The translations under genes were made by a program, and so were the position numbers. DNA of 64,000 bases from Paracoccus shanxieyensis. Its GTDB lineage: Bacteria; Pseudomonadota; Alphaproteobacteria; Rhodobacterales; Rhodobacteraceae. Where the stretch lies: assembly GCF_009711265.1 (NCBI RefSeq), contig NZ_WMII01000011.1, positions 62,001 through 126,000 of the forward strand, written 5' to 3'. Every line of letters starts with the position of its first letter. The stretch's first letter is position 1. The notes under the pieces are model-generated. The model saw nothing but the letters and a program-made list of their open reading frames with translations. It made no database searches and was not told where the DNA came from. Shown here piece by piece: positions 44,261 through 52,550 of the stretch.

Positions 44261-45130
44261 ATGACCCGGATCATCAACGCGCTGGCCGAGGTCTCGGCCG
44301 ATTACGATGTGCTGTTCTGCGACCTGTGGGGCTGTCTGCACAATGGCGTCGCAGCCTATCCGGCGGCGGTTGCCGCGCTGCGCCAGTTCCGCGCCACGGG
44401 CGGGCAGGTGGTGCTGCTGACCAACGCGCCGCGCCCGTGGAAATACGTGGCCGCGCAGCTGGACCGGATGGGCGTGCCAAAAGACGCCTGGGACGTGATC
44501 GTCAGTTCCGGCGATGCCGCGCAGGATGCGATGTTTTCCGGCGCGGTCGGCCGCAAGGTCTGGGCCATCGCCATGGAAAAGGATGAGGGCTTCTTCACCG
44601 ACATCCCGGCTGAACATCAGAACGCCCCCGCGATCCAGCGCGTGCCGCTGGATCAGGCCGAGGGCATCGTCTGCTGCGGGTTGTTCGACGACGAAACCGA
44701 AACCCCCGAGGATTACCGCAACTGGCTGACCGATGCGCAGGCGCGCGGGCTGAAGCTGCTTTGTGCCAATCCCGATCTGATCGTCGATCTGGGCGAAAAG
44801 CGGCTGTATTGCGCCGGTGCCCTGGCCGAGTTCTATGAGGATCTGGGCGGCACCTCGCTGTATTTCGGCAAGCCGCATGCGCCGATCTATGATCTGGCCC
44901 GCAAGCGGCTGGGGCTGGCGGCGGATGCGCGCATTCTGGCCATCGGCGACGGCATCCCGACCGATGTGCCCGGTGCGCGGATGCAGGGGATCGACGCGCT
45001 GTTCGTGTCGGGCGGTCTGGCCTTCGACCAGTTCGGCGACGATATCGAGAACCCGGAAGCCGCCATGCTGGAAGAATGGCTGTCCATGCGCAGCGAAGAT
45101 CCGAAATATGCCATCGGCAGGCTTCGGTAA
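44261..45130 (+). CDS. HAD-superfamily hydrolase, TIGR01459 type (NagD-like)
   Basis: Predicted phosphatase of 289 residues. The first HAD motif is LFCDLWGCLHNG (Asp21 nucleophile), typical of the TIGR01459 HAD-IIA subgroup where W replaces the second Asp position. LLTNAPRP is motif II, YFGKPHAPIYDLA motif III, and AIGDGIPTDVPGA motif IV. Substrate unknown. Probably co-transcribed with ppaC (six bases between). Its stop overlaps an AT-rich palindrome. Confidence 0.85.
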   Translation: MTRIINALAEVSADYDVLFCDLWGCLHNGVAAYPAAVAALRQFRATGGQVVLLTNAPRPWKYVAAQLDRMGVPKDAWDVIVSSGDAAQDAMFSGAVGRKVWAIAMEKDEGFFTDIPAEHQNAPAIQRVPLDQAEGIVCCGLFDDETETPEDYRNWLTDAQARGLKLLCANPDLIVDLGEKRLYCAGALAEFYEDLGGTSLYFGKPHAPIYDLARKRLGLAADARILAIGDGIPTDVPGARMQGIDALFVSGGLAFDQFGDDIENPEAAMLEEWLSMRSEDPKYAIGRLR

Positions 45131-45138
45131 TATATATT
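45129..45138. repeat. AT-only palindrome between HAD and MaoC genes
   Basis: AATATATATT is a perfect 10-bp palindrome inside the wider GGT...CACC frame (45126-45142). It overlaps the stop codon of the HAD gene. Such AT tracts are rare in this GC-rich window. Confidence 0.4.
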
Positions 45139-45166
45139 CACCAAAGCGACGTCATGCGTTGTTTTG

Positions 45167-45195
45167 TTGCGCGACGGTTGATCTTCTGCTATGCA
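45167..45195 (+). promoter_or_regulatory. Candidate promoter of the MaoC-like hydratase gene
   Basis: -35 TTGCGC (45167-45172) and -10 TATGCA (45190-45195) with a 17-base spacer lie 25 bases ahead of the ATG at 45220, which has a strong GGAGG (45209-45213). Confidence 0.45.
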
Positions 45196-45219
45196 GCACC
45201 GATCAATCGGAGGCCGTGA

Positions 45220-45666
45220 ATGATGCTGGACAACTTGCCGCGTGGCACCATCGTCATCGAAGATCTGGAAATCGGCATGACCCGTCATCTGCAAAAGCAG
45301 GTGACGGATGACGACATCCAGATGTTCGCGCAGGTCTCGACCGACCATAATCCGGTGCATCTGGATGACGACTATGCCCGCGACACTATCTTTCAGGGCC
45401 GCATCGCGCATGGCATGCTGACGGCGGGCCTGATCTCGGCGGTAATCGGTGAGCAATTGCCCGGTCACGGCACGGTCTATCTGGGCCAGACGCTTAAATT
45501 CATGGCACCTGTCCGGCCCGGAGACATGGTGCGCGCGGAAGTGACGGTTGAAACAATCGATCACGCCAAACGCCGCGTGACCCTTGCAACCCGCTGCCTT
45601 GTCGGTGATACGGTCGTCCTGAAAGGTGAGGCCGTCGTTCTGGCGCCAAGCCGCAAGTTCGACTGA
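45220..45666 (+). CDS. MaoC-family (R)-specific enoyl-CoA hydratase (PhaJ-like)
   Basis: Single hot-dog domain of 148 residues. The hydratase-2 motif STDHNPVHLDDDYA holds catalytic Asp42 and His47, and RIAHGMLTAGLIS follows as in PhaJ. PhaJ enzymes hydrate crotonyl-CoA-type substrates to (R)-3-hydroxyacyl-CoA for polyhydroxyalkanoate synthesis, but some homologues serve mesaconyl or other substrates, so the role is inferred. Start 45220 or 45223. It has its own promoter candidate. Confidence 0.82.
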   Translation: MMLDNLPRGTIVIEDLEIGMTRHLQKQVTDDDIQMFAQVSTDHNPVHLDDDYARDTIFQGRIAHGMLTAGLISAVIGEQLPGHGTVYLGQTLKFMAPVRPGDMVRAEVTVETIDHAKRRVTLATRCLVGDTVVLKGEAVVLAPSRKFD

Positions 45667-45697
45667 CCGGGCCGCGGATCGGCCCATGGGGGCCTGA

Positions 45698-46627
45698 TTG
45701 CGCATCCATCACGACTGGAAAGCCTTGCCGCTGGACGCCCGCGGGGCGACGGTCGCCATGGGCAATTTCGATGGCATCCATCTGGGCCACCGCTCGGTGA
45801 TCGACGCGGCCCGTGCGGCGGCGGATGCGCCCCTTGGCATCGTCACGTTCGAGCCGCATCCCCGCGAATTCTTTCAATCCGACGCGCCGCCCTTCCGCCT
45901 GATGAATGCCGAGGCCCGCGCCAACCGCCTGTCGCGGCTGGGGGTCGAGCATCTTTACGAACTGCCCTTCGACACCGTGCTGGCCGGACTGTCGCCCGAA
46001 GAATTCGCCCGGCAGGTGCTGGTCGACGGTCTTGGCATCGCGCATGTCACGGTGGGCGCGGATTTCTGCTTCGGGCGCAAACGCTCGGGCAATGCGCAGA
46101 CGCTGGCGGAACTGGGCCGGGCGCTTGGCTTTGGCGTGACCGTCGCGCCGCTGATCGGGGACGGGGAAAACCAGTTCAGCTCGACCGCGATCCGCGCGGC
46201 GCTGGCCGAAGGCCGGATGCAGGATGCGCAGCGCATGCTGGGGCATTTCCACCGCATCGACGGCGAGGTTCTGCATGGCGACAAGCGCGGCCGCGATCTG
46301 GGCTATCCGACGGCGAACATGGCTGTCACCGGCCTGCATCTGCCGCGAATGGGCGTCTATGCGGTGATGATCGACGTGCTGACCGGCCCGGAACGCGGCG
46401 GCTACAAGGGCGTGGCCAATCTGGGCGTGCGGCCCATGTTTGGCGAGAATGTTCCGAACTTTGAAACCCACATCTTTGATTTCAAAGGTGATCTTTACGG
46501 CCAGCATGTTTCGGTCGCGCTGGTGGAATACCTGCGCCCGGAACTGAAATTCGCCAGCCTTCAGGACCTGATCGACCAGATGGACGACGACAGTGCCAAG
46601 GCCCGCGAGATTCTGGCGGCGCGGTGA
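45698..46627 (+). CDS. ribF: Bifunctional riboflavin kinase/FAD synthetase
   Basis: Makes FMN and then FAD from riboflavin, 309 residues. The adenylyltransferase part has AMGNFDGIHLGHRSVI (20-35) and TFEPHP; the kinase part has KRGRDLGYPTANM and GVANLGVRPMFG. Initiation is predicted at TTG (45698), because the first possible ATG lies inside the nucleotide-binding motif; ribosome-binding context is weak. The stop overlaps the next ATG (TGATG at 46625-46629). Confidence 0.94.
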   Translation: MRIHHDWKALPLDARGATVAMGNFDGIHLGHRSVIDAARAAADAPLGIVTFEPHPREFFQSDAPPFRLMNAEARANRLSRLGVEHLYELPFDTVLAGLSPEEFARQVLVDGLGIAHVTVGADFCFGRKRSGNAQTLAELGRALGFGVTVAPLIGDGENQFSSTAIRAALAEGRMQDAQRMLGHFHRIDGEVLHGDKRGRDLGYPTANMAVTGLHLPRMGVYAVMIDVLTGPERGGYKGVANLGVRPMFGENVPNFETHIFDFKGDLYGQHVSVALVEYLRPELKFASLQDLIDQMDDDSAKAREILAAR

Positions 46628-47067
46628 TGCGCGACCGTTTCTGGGAATTGCCGCTGAAATCGCTGAAGCCCGACGAATGGGAGGCGCTGTGCGACGGCTG
46701 CGGCAAATGCTGCCTGAACAAGATCGAATATGAAGACACCAACGAACTGGCCTTTACCCGCGTCGCCTGCAAGCTGCTGGACGGGCAAAGCTGCCAATGC
46801 TCCAGCTATGCCAACCGGCATCAATTCGTGCCCGACTGCATCGTCCTGACGCCGAAGAAGCTGAAGGAAATCGCGTGGTGGCTGCCTGCGACCTGCGCCT
46901 ATCGGTTGCGCGCCGAGGGCAAGCCGCTTTACGACTGGCACCACCTGATCGCGGGCGACCGCGACGCCATCCACCGCGCAGGCGCAAGCGTGCAGGGCTG
47001 GACCGTCAGCGAGGCCACGGTCACCGAGGACGACTGGGACGACTATATCATCGAGGATCTGGCATGA
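46627..47067 (+). CDS. YcgN-family cysteine-cluster protein
   Basis: A 146-residue UPF0153/YcgN-like protein with a cysteine cluster: Cys22, 25, 28 and 29 (CDGCGKCC), Cys48, Cys56, Cys58 and Cys71. It probably binds zinc or an iron-sulfur cluster; function unknown. The family motif YCRRADCVLL-like is CIVLTPKKLKEIAWWLPATCAYRL here. A GTG three bases upstream could also start it. Coupled to ribF (TGATG) and to threonine aldolase (ATGA). Confidence 0.82.
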   Translation: MRDRFWELPLKSLKPDEWEALCDGCGKCCLNKIEYEDTNELAFTRVACKLLDGQSCQCSSYANRHQFVPDCIVLTPKKLKEIAWWLPATCAYRLRAEGKPLYDWHHLIAGDRDAIHRAGASVQGWTVSEATVTEDDWDDYIIEDLA

Positions 47068-48095
47068 AATTCGCATCCGACAACGCCCATGGCGCCCATC
47101 CCGCGATCATGCAGGCGCTGGTGGATTGCAATGACGGCGCGGTCGGATCCTATGGCGCGGATCCGGTGACGGCGCGGGCCGAGGCCGCCTATCGCGAGGT
47201 GCTGGACGCGCCCGATGCCGTGGTGCGCTTCGTGGCGACGGGCACGGCGGCCAATGCCTTGGTCTGCGCGCAGCTGTCGCCCAGCTATGGCCGGATCTAT
47301 TGCCATCAGACCGCGCATATCCATCTGGACGAATGCGCCGCGCCGGAATTCTTTTCGCATGGCGCGAAGCTGGTGCCGATCGCGGGCGAACAGGGCCGCA
47401 TCGCGCCCGCCGATCTGGCCCAGGCCATCCGCATCGGCGCGGCGGGCGGGCTGAATGACGGCGCGAATGCCATGGTCTCGATCACCAATGCGACCGAGTG
47501 GGGCACCTGCTACACACCCGGGGACGTGGCCGACATTGCCCAAGTGGCGCATGAGGCGGGCCTGCCCGTGCATATGGACGGCGCGCGGCTGGCCAATGCC
47601 GTGGCGGGGCTTGGCTGCGCCTTGCCCGATCTGTTGCGGGGCGTCGATGCGCTCAGCTTTGGCGGCACCAAGAATGGCGCGCTGGCCGCCGAGGCCGTGG
47701 TGTTCTTCGATCCCGCCCATGCCAAGGGCTTCGACTATCGCCGCAAGCAATCGGGGCATGTGTTTTCCAAGCAGCGCTATCTGGCGGCGCAGATGCTGGC
47801 GCTGTTGCAGGACGATCTGTGGCTGCGGCTGGCGGGCCACGCCAATGCCTGCGCCACGCGGCTGGGGCTGGGCGTCCAGCAGGTAGGCGGCAGCCTGATC
47901 GCGCCGGTTCATGCCAATGAGGTCTTTGCCCGCATTCCGTTCGAGGCGCATGAACGCGCCCGCGCGCATGGCGCGACCTATCATCTGTGGCAGGACAGCC
48001 CGCCGGCAAAGGATCAGCCCGTCGCGGTGCGTCTGGTCACCAGCTGGGCCACCACGGATCAGGATGTGGCGGCGTTTCTGGATCTGATGCGTTAG
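47064..48095 (+). CDS. Low-specificity L-threonine aldolase (PLP-dependent)
   Basis: Fold-type I PLP enzyme of 343 residues that cleaves L-threonine or L-allo-threonine to glycine and acetaldehyde. The cofactor lysine is Lys203 in LSFGGTKNGA; FVATGTAANALV and VHMDGARLANA are the phosphate-binding and substrate segments of the aldolase group. It begins KFASDNAHGAHPAIMQAL as usual. ATG at 47064 gives an ATGA overlap with the upstream gene. It converges with cinA (four-base overlap). Confidence 0.92.
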   Translation: MKFASDNAHGAHPAIMQALVDCNDGAVGSYGADPVTARAEAAYREVLDAPDAVVRFVATGTAANALVCAQLSPSYGRIYCHQTAHIHLDECAAPEFFSHGAKLVPIAGEQGRIAPADLAQAIRIGAAGGLNDGANAMVSITNATEWGTCYTPGDVADIAQVAHEAGLPVHMDGARLANAVAGLGCALPDLLRGVDALSFGGTKNGALAAEAVVFFDPAHAKGFDYRRKQSGHVFSKQRYLAAQMLALLQDDLWLRLAGHANACATRLGLGVQQVGGSLIAPVHANEVFARIPFEAHERARAHGATYHLWQDSPPAKDQPVAVRLVTSWATTDQDVAAFLDLMR

Positions 48096-48562
48096 GCTCG
48101 CAGGCGTTCGGCCAGCAGCTCCAGCGCATGATCGACGGTGGCCGCGCGGACCTGTGCGCGGCCAAGCGCGCCGAAATCCACGGTCTCGGTATGGATGCCG
48201 AAGGCGCTGGCGATGCCGAAGCAGACGCGGCCTTCGGGCTTGTGTTCCGTCCCGCCGGGCCCGGCGACACCCGTGACCGACACCGCGATCCCCGCCTTGG
48301 AACGCGCCAGCGCGCCTGCGGCCATTTCCGCCGCAATCGGTTCGCTGACCGCGCCATGCGCCTCAAGCGTTTCGGGGCGGATGCCCAGCATCTCGATCTT
48401 GGCGAGGTTGGAATAGGTGACGAAGCCGCGCTCGAACGCATCCGAGGAGCCGGGCGTGTCGGTCAGCCGTCCCGCGATCAGCCCGCCGGTGCAGCTTTCG
48501 GCGGTGGCGATCATGACGCCGCGCGCGCGGGCGATATCAAGCACTTCGGCGGCCGTGGTCAT
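48092..48562 (-). CDS. CinA C-terminal domain family protein (NMN amidohydrolase, PncC-like)
   Basis: A 156-residue single CinA-C domain, without the N-terminal MoaB-like half. TAESCTGGLIAGRLTDTPGSS (in parts) contains the catalytic Ser of PncC-type amidohydrolases, and VSVTGVAGPGGTEHKPEGRV is the second hallmark. These enzymes deamidate nicotinamide mononucleotide in NAD recycling. Start 48562 gives an ATGA overlap with pgpA. A longer frame into pgpA is rejected. Confidence 0.9.
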   Translation of the reverse strand: MTTAAEVLDIARARGVMIATAESCTGGLIAGRLTDTPGSSDAFERGFVTYSNLAKIEMLGIRPETLEAHGAVSEPIAAEMAAGALARSKAGIAVSVTGVAGPGGTEHKPEGRVCFGIASAFGIHTETVDFGALGRAQVRAATVDHALELLAERLRA

Positions 48563-49053
48563 GACATGAAAACTCCGTGTGCGATGCCTGCGGCGATCAT
48601 CGTGGCGATGCCTGCGAAGATCCCGGCGATGATGTCGTCCAGCATCACGCCCATTGCATCGCCGCGCCGGTCGGCGCGTCCGATGATCCAGGGCTTCCAG
48701 ATGTCGAACAGGCGGAAGAAGGCAAAGGCCGCCAGCCAGCCCGGATAGGGAAACATCGACGCAGGCAGCCCCATCAGCCAGAACCCGGCCGAGGGGAACA
48801 GCAGGGCGATCCATTGCCCCGCCACCTCGTCGATGACGATCTCGGGGCGGTCCTTGTCGGCCATGTCGGCGGTAAAGCGGCCCACGGCCCAGAAGCCCGC
48901 GACGGTGGCGATGAGGGTGGCCACGGCCAGCAGCGGGAAATGCCCGATCCGGTGCAGCGCGACCCCCAGCAGGATCGCGGCGGCCGATCCCCATGTGCCG
49001 GGGCCGGGGCGCATCCTGCCGATGCCGAACAGCGTGGCGATCTGCTTGTCCAT
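48559..49053 (-). CDS. pgpA: Phosphatidylglycerophosphatase A
   Basis: Inner-membrane phosphatase of phosphatidylglycerol synthesis, 164 residues. FGIGRMRPGPGTWGSAAAI is the conserved N-terminus; the catalytic acidic segments are VIDEVAGQWIALL and FDIWKPWII plus GVMLDDIIAG. Several hydrophobic helices are visible. It lies four bases from the ispDF stop and overlaps cinA, forming an ispDF-pgpA-cinA operon. Confidence 0.93.
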   Translation of the reverse strand: MDKQIATLFGIGRMRPGPGTWGSAAAILLGVALHRIGHFPLLAVATLIATVAGFWAVGRFTADMADKDRPEIVIDEVAGQWIALLFPSAGFWLMGLPASMFPYPGWLAAFAFFRLFDIWKPWIIGRADRRGDAMGVMLDDIIAGIFAGIATMIAAGIAHGVFMS

Positions 49054-49057
49054 CCTG

Positions 49058-50200
49058 TTACCCTTTCAGAAGCGTGGCGGTGGCGATGGCCGCGATCCCC
49101 TCGCCGCGTCCGGTGAAGCCCAGCCGCTCGGAGGTGGTGGCCTTGACGCTGATGCGGTCGGGGGCGACATCCATGATCCGCGCCAGTTCCGCCTGCATCG
49201 CGCCGGCATGCGGGCCGATCTTGGGCTGTTCGCAGATCAGCGTCACATCCGCATTGCCGATGGCAAAGCCCATGCCGCGCGCCAGATCCGCCGCGTGGCG
49301 CAGGAAGATATGGCTTTCCGCGCCCTTCCATTGCGGGTCCGAGGGCGGGAAATGCCGGCCGATATCGCCCTGCGCCAAGGCGCCATAGATCGCGTCGGTC
49401 AGCGCATGCATGCCCACATCGGCATCGGAATGGCCCAGCAGCGCCTTGTCATGCGCGATCCGGACGCCGCACAGCCAGACATGGTCGCCTTCGGTAAAGG
49501 CGTGAACGTCGAAACCATTGCCAAGGCGAATATCCATCGCGCCCCCCAGAATACGTTCGGCACGGTCGAAATCGCCGGGCCATGTCAGTTTCAGATTGTC
49601 ATCCTCACCGGCCGTCACGGTGACCGGGTGGCCCGCGCGCAGCGCCAGTTCCACGTCATCCGCCGCACCTTCGGGGAAATCGCGATGCGCGGCAAGGATG
49701 GCGTCCAGCCGGAAGCCCTGCGGCGTCTGCGCGCGGTAAAGCCCGTCGCGCGGCGCGGTGCCGGTGACGACACCGCCATCGGCGCGCCACAGCGCATCGG
49801 TGACGGCCAAGGCGGGGGCCGCAGCCACCGCGCCGTTTTCCAGCGCCTGCACCACACCCGCGATGACCGCCTGCGACACAAGGGGCCGCGCGCCGTCATG
49901 GATCAGCACATGGGTCACGCCGCTGCCTTCCAGCGTCTTGAGCGCGGCGTGGACGCTTTCGCTGCGCGTCGTGCCGCCGGCGACCAGCGTGACGGGGCCG
50001 GACAGCTGGGCGATGCCGCGCGCCATGTCCTCGGGCGACAGGGTGACGACGATGCGCGGCGCGTCGGCAAAGGCCGCGATGCTGCGGGCGATGACGGTCT
50101 GGCCCAGCAGGTCGCGCCATTGCTTGGGCAGATCGCCCCCGGCGCGGGTGCCGCGACCGGCGGCGGTGATGATGGCGGCATATGTGGCGGGTATCGTCAT
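49058..50200 (-). CDS. ispDF: Bifunctional IspD/IspF enzyme of the MEP pathway
   Basis: Fusion protein of 380 residues. The N-terminal CDP-ME synthase (1-220) has [18 protein letters not shown] (11-28) and HDGARPLVS (101-109); the C-terminal MECDP synthase (from about 222) has GNGFDVHAF with metal ligands Asp231 and His233, [16 protein letters not shown], and [12 protein letters not shown]. Fusion is typical of alphaproteobacteria. Start 50200 is chosen over 50236 since the CTP loop follows at once. First gene of ispDF-pgpA-cinA. Divergent from rpiA. Confidence 0.96.
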   Translation of the reverse strand: MTIPATYAAIITAAGRGTRAGGDLPKQWRDLLGQTVIARSIAAFADAPRIVVTLSPEDMARGIAQLSGPVTLVAGGTTRSESVHAALKTLEGSGVTHVLIHDGARPLVSQAVIAGVVQALENGAVAAAPALAVTDALWRADGGVVTGTAPRDGLYRAQTPQGFRLDAILAAHRDFPEGAADDVELALRAGHPVTVTAGEDDNLKLTWPGDFDRAERILGGAMDIRLGNGFDVHAFTEGDHVWLCGVRIAHDKALLGHSDADVGMHALTDAIYGALAQGDIGRHFPPSDPQWKGAESHIFLRHAADLARGMGFAIGNADVTLICEQPKIGPHAGAMQAELARIMDVAPDRISVKATTSERLGFTGRGEGIAAIATATLLKG

Positions 50201-50363
50201 GCGGGCAGCTTTAGGCGATCGGGCCGCATTCGGCAATCAGCCCCAAACCGGGCCGATGCGACACTTTTCCCGCCCCGTGCAGTAGCCCATCCCGGCGCTT
50301 TCTGCGTATAAGGTGGCTGACCCCCGACACCGGGGCACATGCACAGGAACCGGAGCCGCTGCC

Positions 50364-51089
50364 ATGACCGATCCCGCCCCCGTCGATCCCGCCAAGGATG
50401 CCGCCGCCCGCGCTGCCGTCGCGCTGGTGGAAAACGGCATGAAGCTGGGCCTTGGCACGGGCTCGACCGCCAAGATCTTCGTGGACCGGCTGGCCGAGCG
50501 CGTCCATGCCGAGGGGCTGGATCTGCGCCTTGCCTCGACCTCGAAGGCCACGGCGGATCAGGCGCGGGCATTGGGACTGGTGGTCGAGGAGCTGGACGAT
50601 CTGGGCTGGATGGACCTGACCATCGATGGCGCCGATGAGGTGGATCCGGACCTGAACCTGATCAAGGGCGGTGGTGCGGCGCATCTGCGCGAAAAGATCG
50701 TCGCCACCGCATCCGACCGCATGGTCGTGGTGGCCGATCAGGGCAAGGTCGTCGATTGCCTTGGCGCCTTCAAGCTGCCGGTCGAGGTGATTCCCTTTGG
50801 CTGGGCCTCGACCCGCACCCATATCGAGCGGGTGCTGACCGAGCTGAACATGCCGGGCCGCCCGGTCGTGCGCCGGGAAAAGGACGGCCAGCCCGTGATC
50901 ACCGATGAACAGAATTACATCCTTGATCTGGACCTTGGGGAAATCCACGACGCCCCCGCCCTTGCGCGGGCGCTGAATGCCATTGCCGGGGTGGTTGAAC
51001 ACGGGCTTTTCCTGAATATCTGCCAGCTTGCGATCATCGGCCGCCCGGACGGCTCGGTCGTGGAACTGCAGCGTGAGGAAATGCAATGA
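50364..51089 (+). CDS. rpiA: Ribose-5-phosphate isomerase A
   Basis: Interconverts ribose-5-phosphate and ribulose-5-phosphate, 241 residues. GLGTGSTA at 29-36, TIDGADEVDPDLNLIKGGGAAHLREK (in parts) with the catalytic acidic and lysine residues, and the C-terminal EHGLFLNICQLAIIG are all family features. Overlaps gor by four bases (ATGA), so the two are co-transcribed. The 163-base gap to ispDF has a TATAAG at 50307 but no good -35. Confidence 0.95.
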   Translation: MTDPAPVDPAKDAAARAAVALVENGMKLGLGTGSTAKIFVDRLAERVHAEGLDLRLASTSKATADQARALGLVVEELDDLGWMDLTIDGADEVDPDLNLIKGGGAAHLREKIVATASDRMVVVADQGKVVDCLGAFKLPVEVIPFGWASTRTHIERVLTELNMPGRPVVRREKDGQPVITDEQNYILDLDLGEIHDAPALARALNAIAGVVEHGLFLNICQLAIIGRPDGSVVELQREEMQ

Positions 51090-52483
51090 CCTTCGACTAT
51101 GACCTGTTTGTCATCGGTGGCGGCTCGGGCGGGGTGCGCGCGGCGCGCATCGCGGCCAGCGAATATGGCGCGCGCGTCGGTCTGGCCGAGGAAAGCCGCA
51201 TGGGCGGCACCTGCGTCATCCGCGGCTGCGTGCCCAAGAAGCTGATGATCTTTGCCTCGCAGGCCGAAGCCCATGCCGCCGAGGCGCGGGGCTATGGCTG
51301 GGCCGGGGCGCAGGCGGGCGCGTTCGACTGGCAGTCCTTCCACAAGAAGCTGGATGCCGAACTGACCCGGCTTGAGGGCGCCTATACCGGCGGGCTTGCG
51401 GCGGCGAATGTCGAGATCCACAAAAGCCGCGCCAAGCTGTATGATGCCCATACGGTCGAACTGGCCGACGGCCAGCGCCTTACCGCCAAGCATATCCTGA
51501 TCGCCGTGGGCGGCCGCCCGCAGCTGCCGGGCTTCGAGGGCGAGGAACTGGGGCTGATCTCGGACGATCTGTTCCTGATGGACAAGCTGCCGGGCCGCGT
51601 GCTGGTCGTCGGCGGCGGCTTCATCGCCTGCGAATTCGCCACGATCCTGAACGGGCTGGGCGCTGAAACCGTGCTGGCCTATCGCGGCGATGCGGTGCTG
51701 CGCGGCTTCGACATGGAGATGCGCCGCCACGCGACCGAACAGCTGCGCGCCGTGGGCGTCGATCTGCGCCTGAACCAGAAGGATCTGAAGCTGGAAAAGG
51801 ACGGCGACCGGGTGCGCGCGCATCTGGACGAAGGACCCGAGACCTTCGATGCCGTGATGTTCGCGACCGGACGCGCGCCCTATACCAAGGGGCTGGGTCT
51901 GGAGGAACTGGGCGTCAAGCTGGCCAAGAATGGCGCGATCGTGGTGGATGACTATTCGCAAAGCTCGGTGCCCTCGATCTTTGCCGTGGGCGATGTGACC
52001 GACCGCGTGAACCTGACGCCGGTGGCGATCCGCGAAGGCCACAGCTTTGCCGATACGGTGTTCGGGGCGAAACCCCGCACGGTCGATCACAGCCTTTACG
52101 GCGCGGCGGTCTATGTCCGCCCGCATGAGGTCGCCAGCATCGGCCTGACCGAGGAAGAGGCCGCCGAGCGTGGCCAGCATGATGTCTACAGCGCCAGCTT
52201 CCGGCCCATGCGTTCGCTTTTCGCGGGATCGGACGCGCGGGCGGTGATGAAGCTGATCGTGGACAGCGACAGCCAGAAGGTCGTCGGTTGCCACATCTTC
52301 GGCCCCGAAGCCGGGGAGATGATCCAGCTTGTCGCCATCCCCATGGGCATGGGCGCCACCAAGGCGCAATTCGACGCCGCGATCGCCGTGCATCCGACCC
52401 TGGCCGAAGAACTGGTGACGATGCGCAAGCCCGCGCGGCATATCGGTGGAAAGGCCGCTGACAAAACCGTTGGTAAGGCTTGA
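51086..52483 (+). CDS. gor: Glutathione-disulfide reductase
   Basis: NADPH-dependent flavoprotein that keeps glutathione reduced, 465 residues. The FAD fingerprint is GGGSGG (11-16), the redox-active pair is Cys43 and Cys48 in GGTCVIRGCVPKKL, the NADPH domain has VVGGGFIACEFA, and the dimer-interface His is in AIAVHPTLAEELVT. Coupled to rpiA, which feeds the pentose-phosphate pathway that supplies NADPH, so the pairing makes metabolic sense, though this is inference. Confidence 0.94.
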   Translation: MTFDYDLFVIGGGSGGVRAARIAASEYGARVGLAEESRMGGTCVIRGCVPKKLMIFASQAEAHAAEARGYGWAGAQAGAFDWQSFHKKLDAELTRLEGAYTGGLAAANVEIHKSRAKLYDAHTVELADGQRLTAKHILIAVGGRPQLPGFEGEELGLISDDLFLMDKLPGRVLVVGGGFIACEFATILNGLGAETVLAYRGDAVLRGFDMEMRRHATEQLRAVGVDLRLNQKDLKLEKDGDRVRAHLDEGPETFDAVMFATGRAPYTKGLGLEELGVKLAKNGAIVVDDYSQSSVPSIFAVGDVTDRVNLTPVAIREGHSFADTVFGAKPRTVDHSLYGAAVYVRPHEVASIGLTEEEAAERGQHDVYSASFRPMRSLFAGSDARAVMKLIVDSDSQKVVGCHIFGPEAGEMIQLVAIPMGMGATKAQFDAAIAVHPTLAEELVTMRKPARHIGGKAADKTVGKA

Positions 52484-52550
52484 TTTTCGGGCATTTTGCC
52501 CCAGTTACGACCTAAGACAGACGCGATAGCAGGAAACGAGGCACGAGACG

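Noticed and set aside
48092..48994. A 300-residue version of the CinA-like protein
   Set aside because: The extension overlaps pgpA out of frame and is not protein-like; the ATG at 48562 starts the CinA-C domain and forms an ATGA overlap.
50284..50312. Promoter for rpiA using TATAAG at 50307-50312
   Set aside because: The sequence 17 bases upstream (AGCCCA) bears no resemblance to a -35 box, and other spacings are no better.
52488..52502. GGGC-ATTTT-GCCC stem after gor as a terminator
   Set aside because: Only a four-base stem with no clear T-run after it; too weak to report as a feature.
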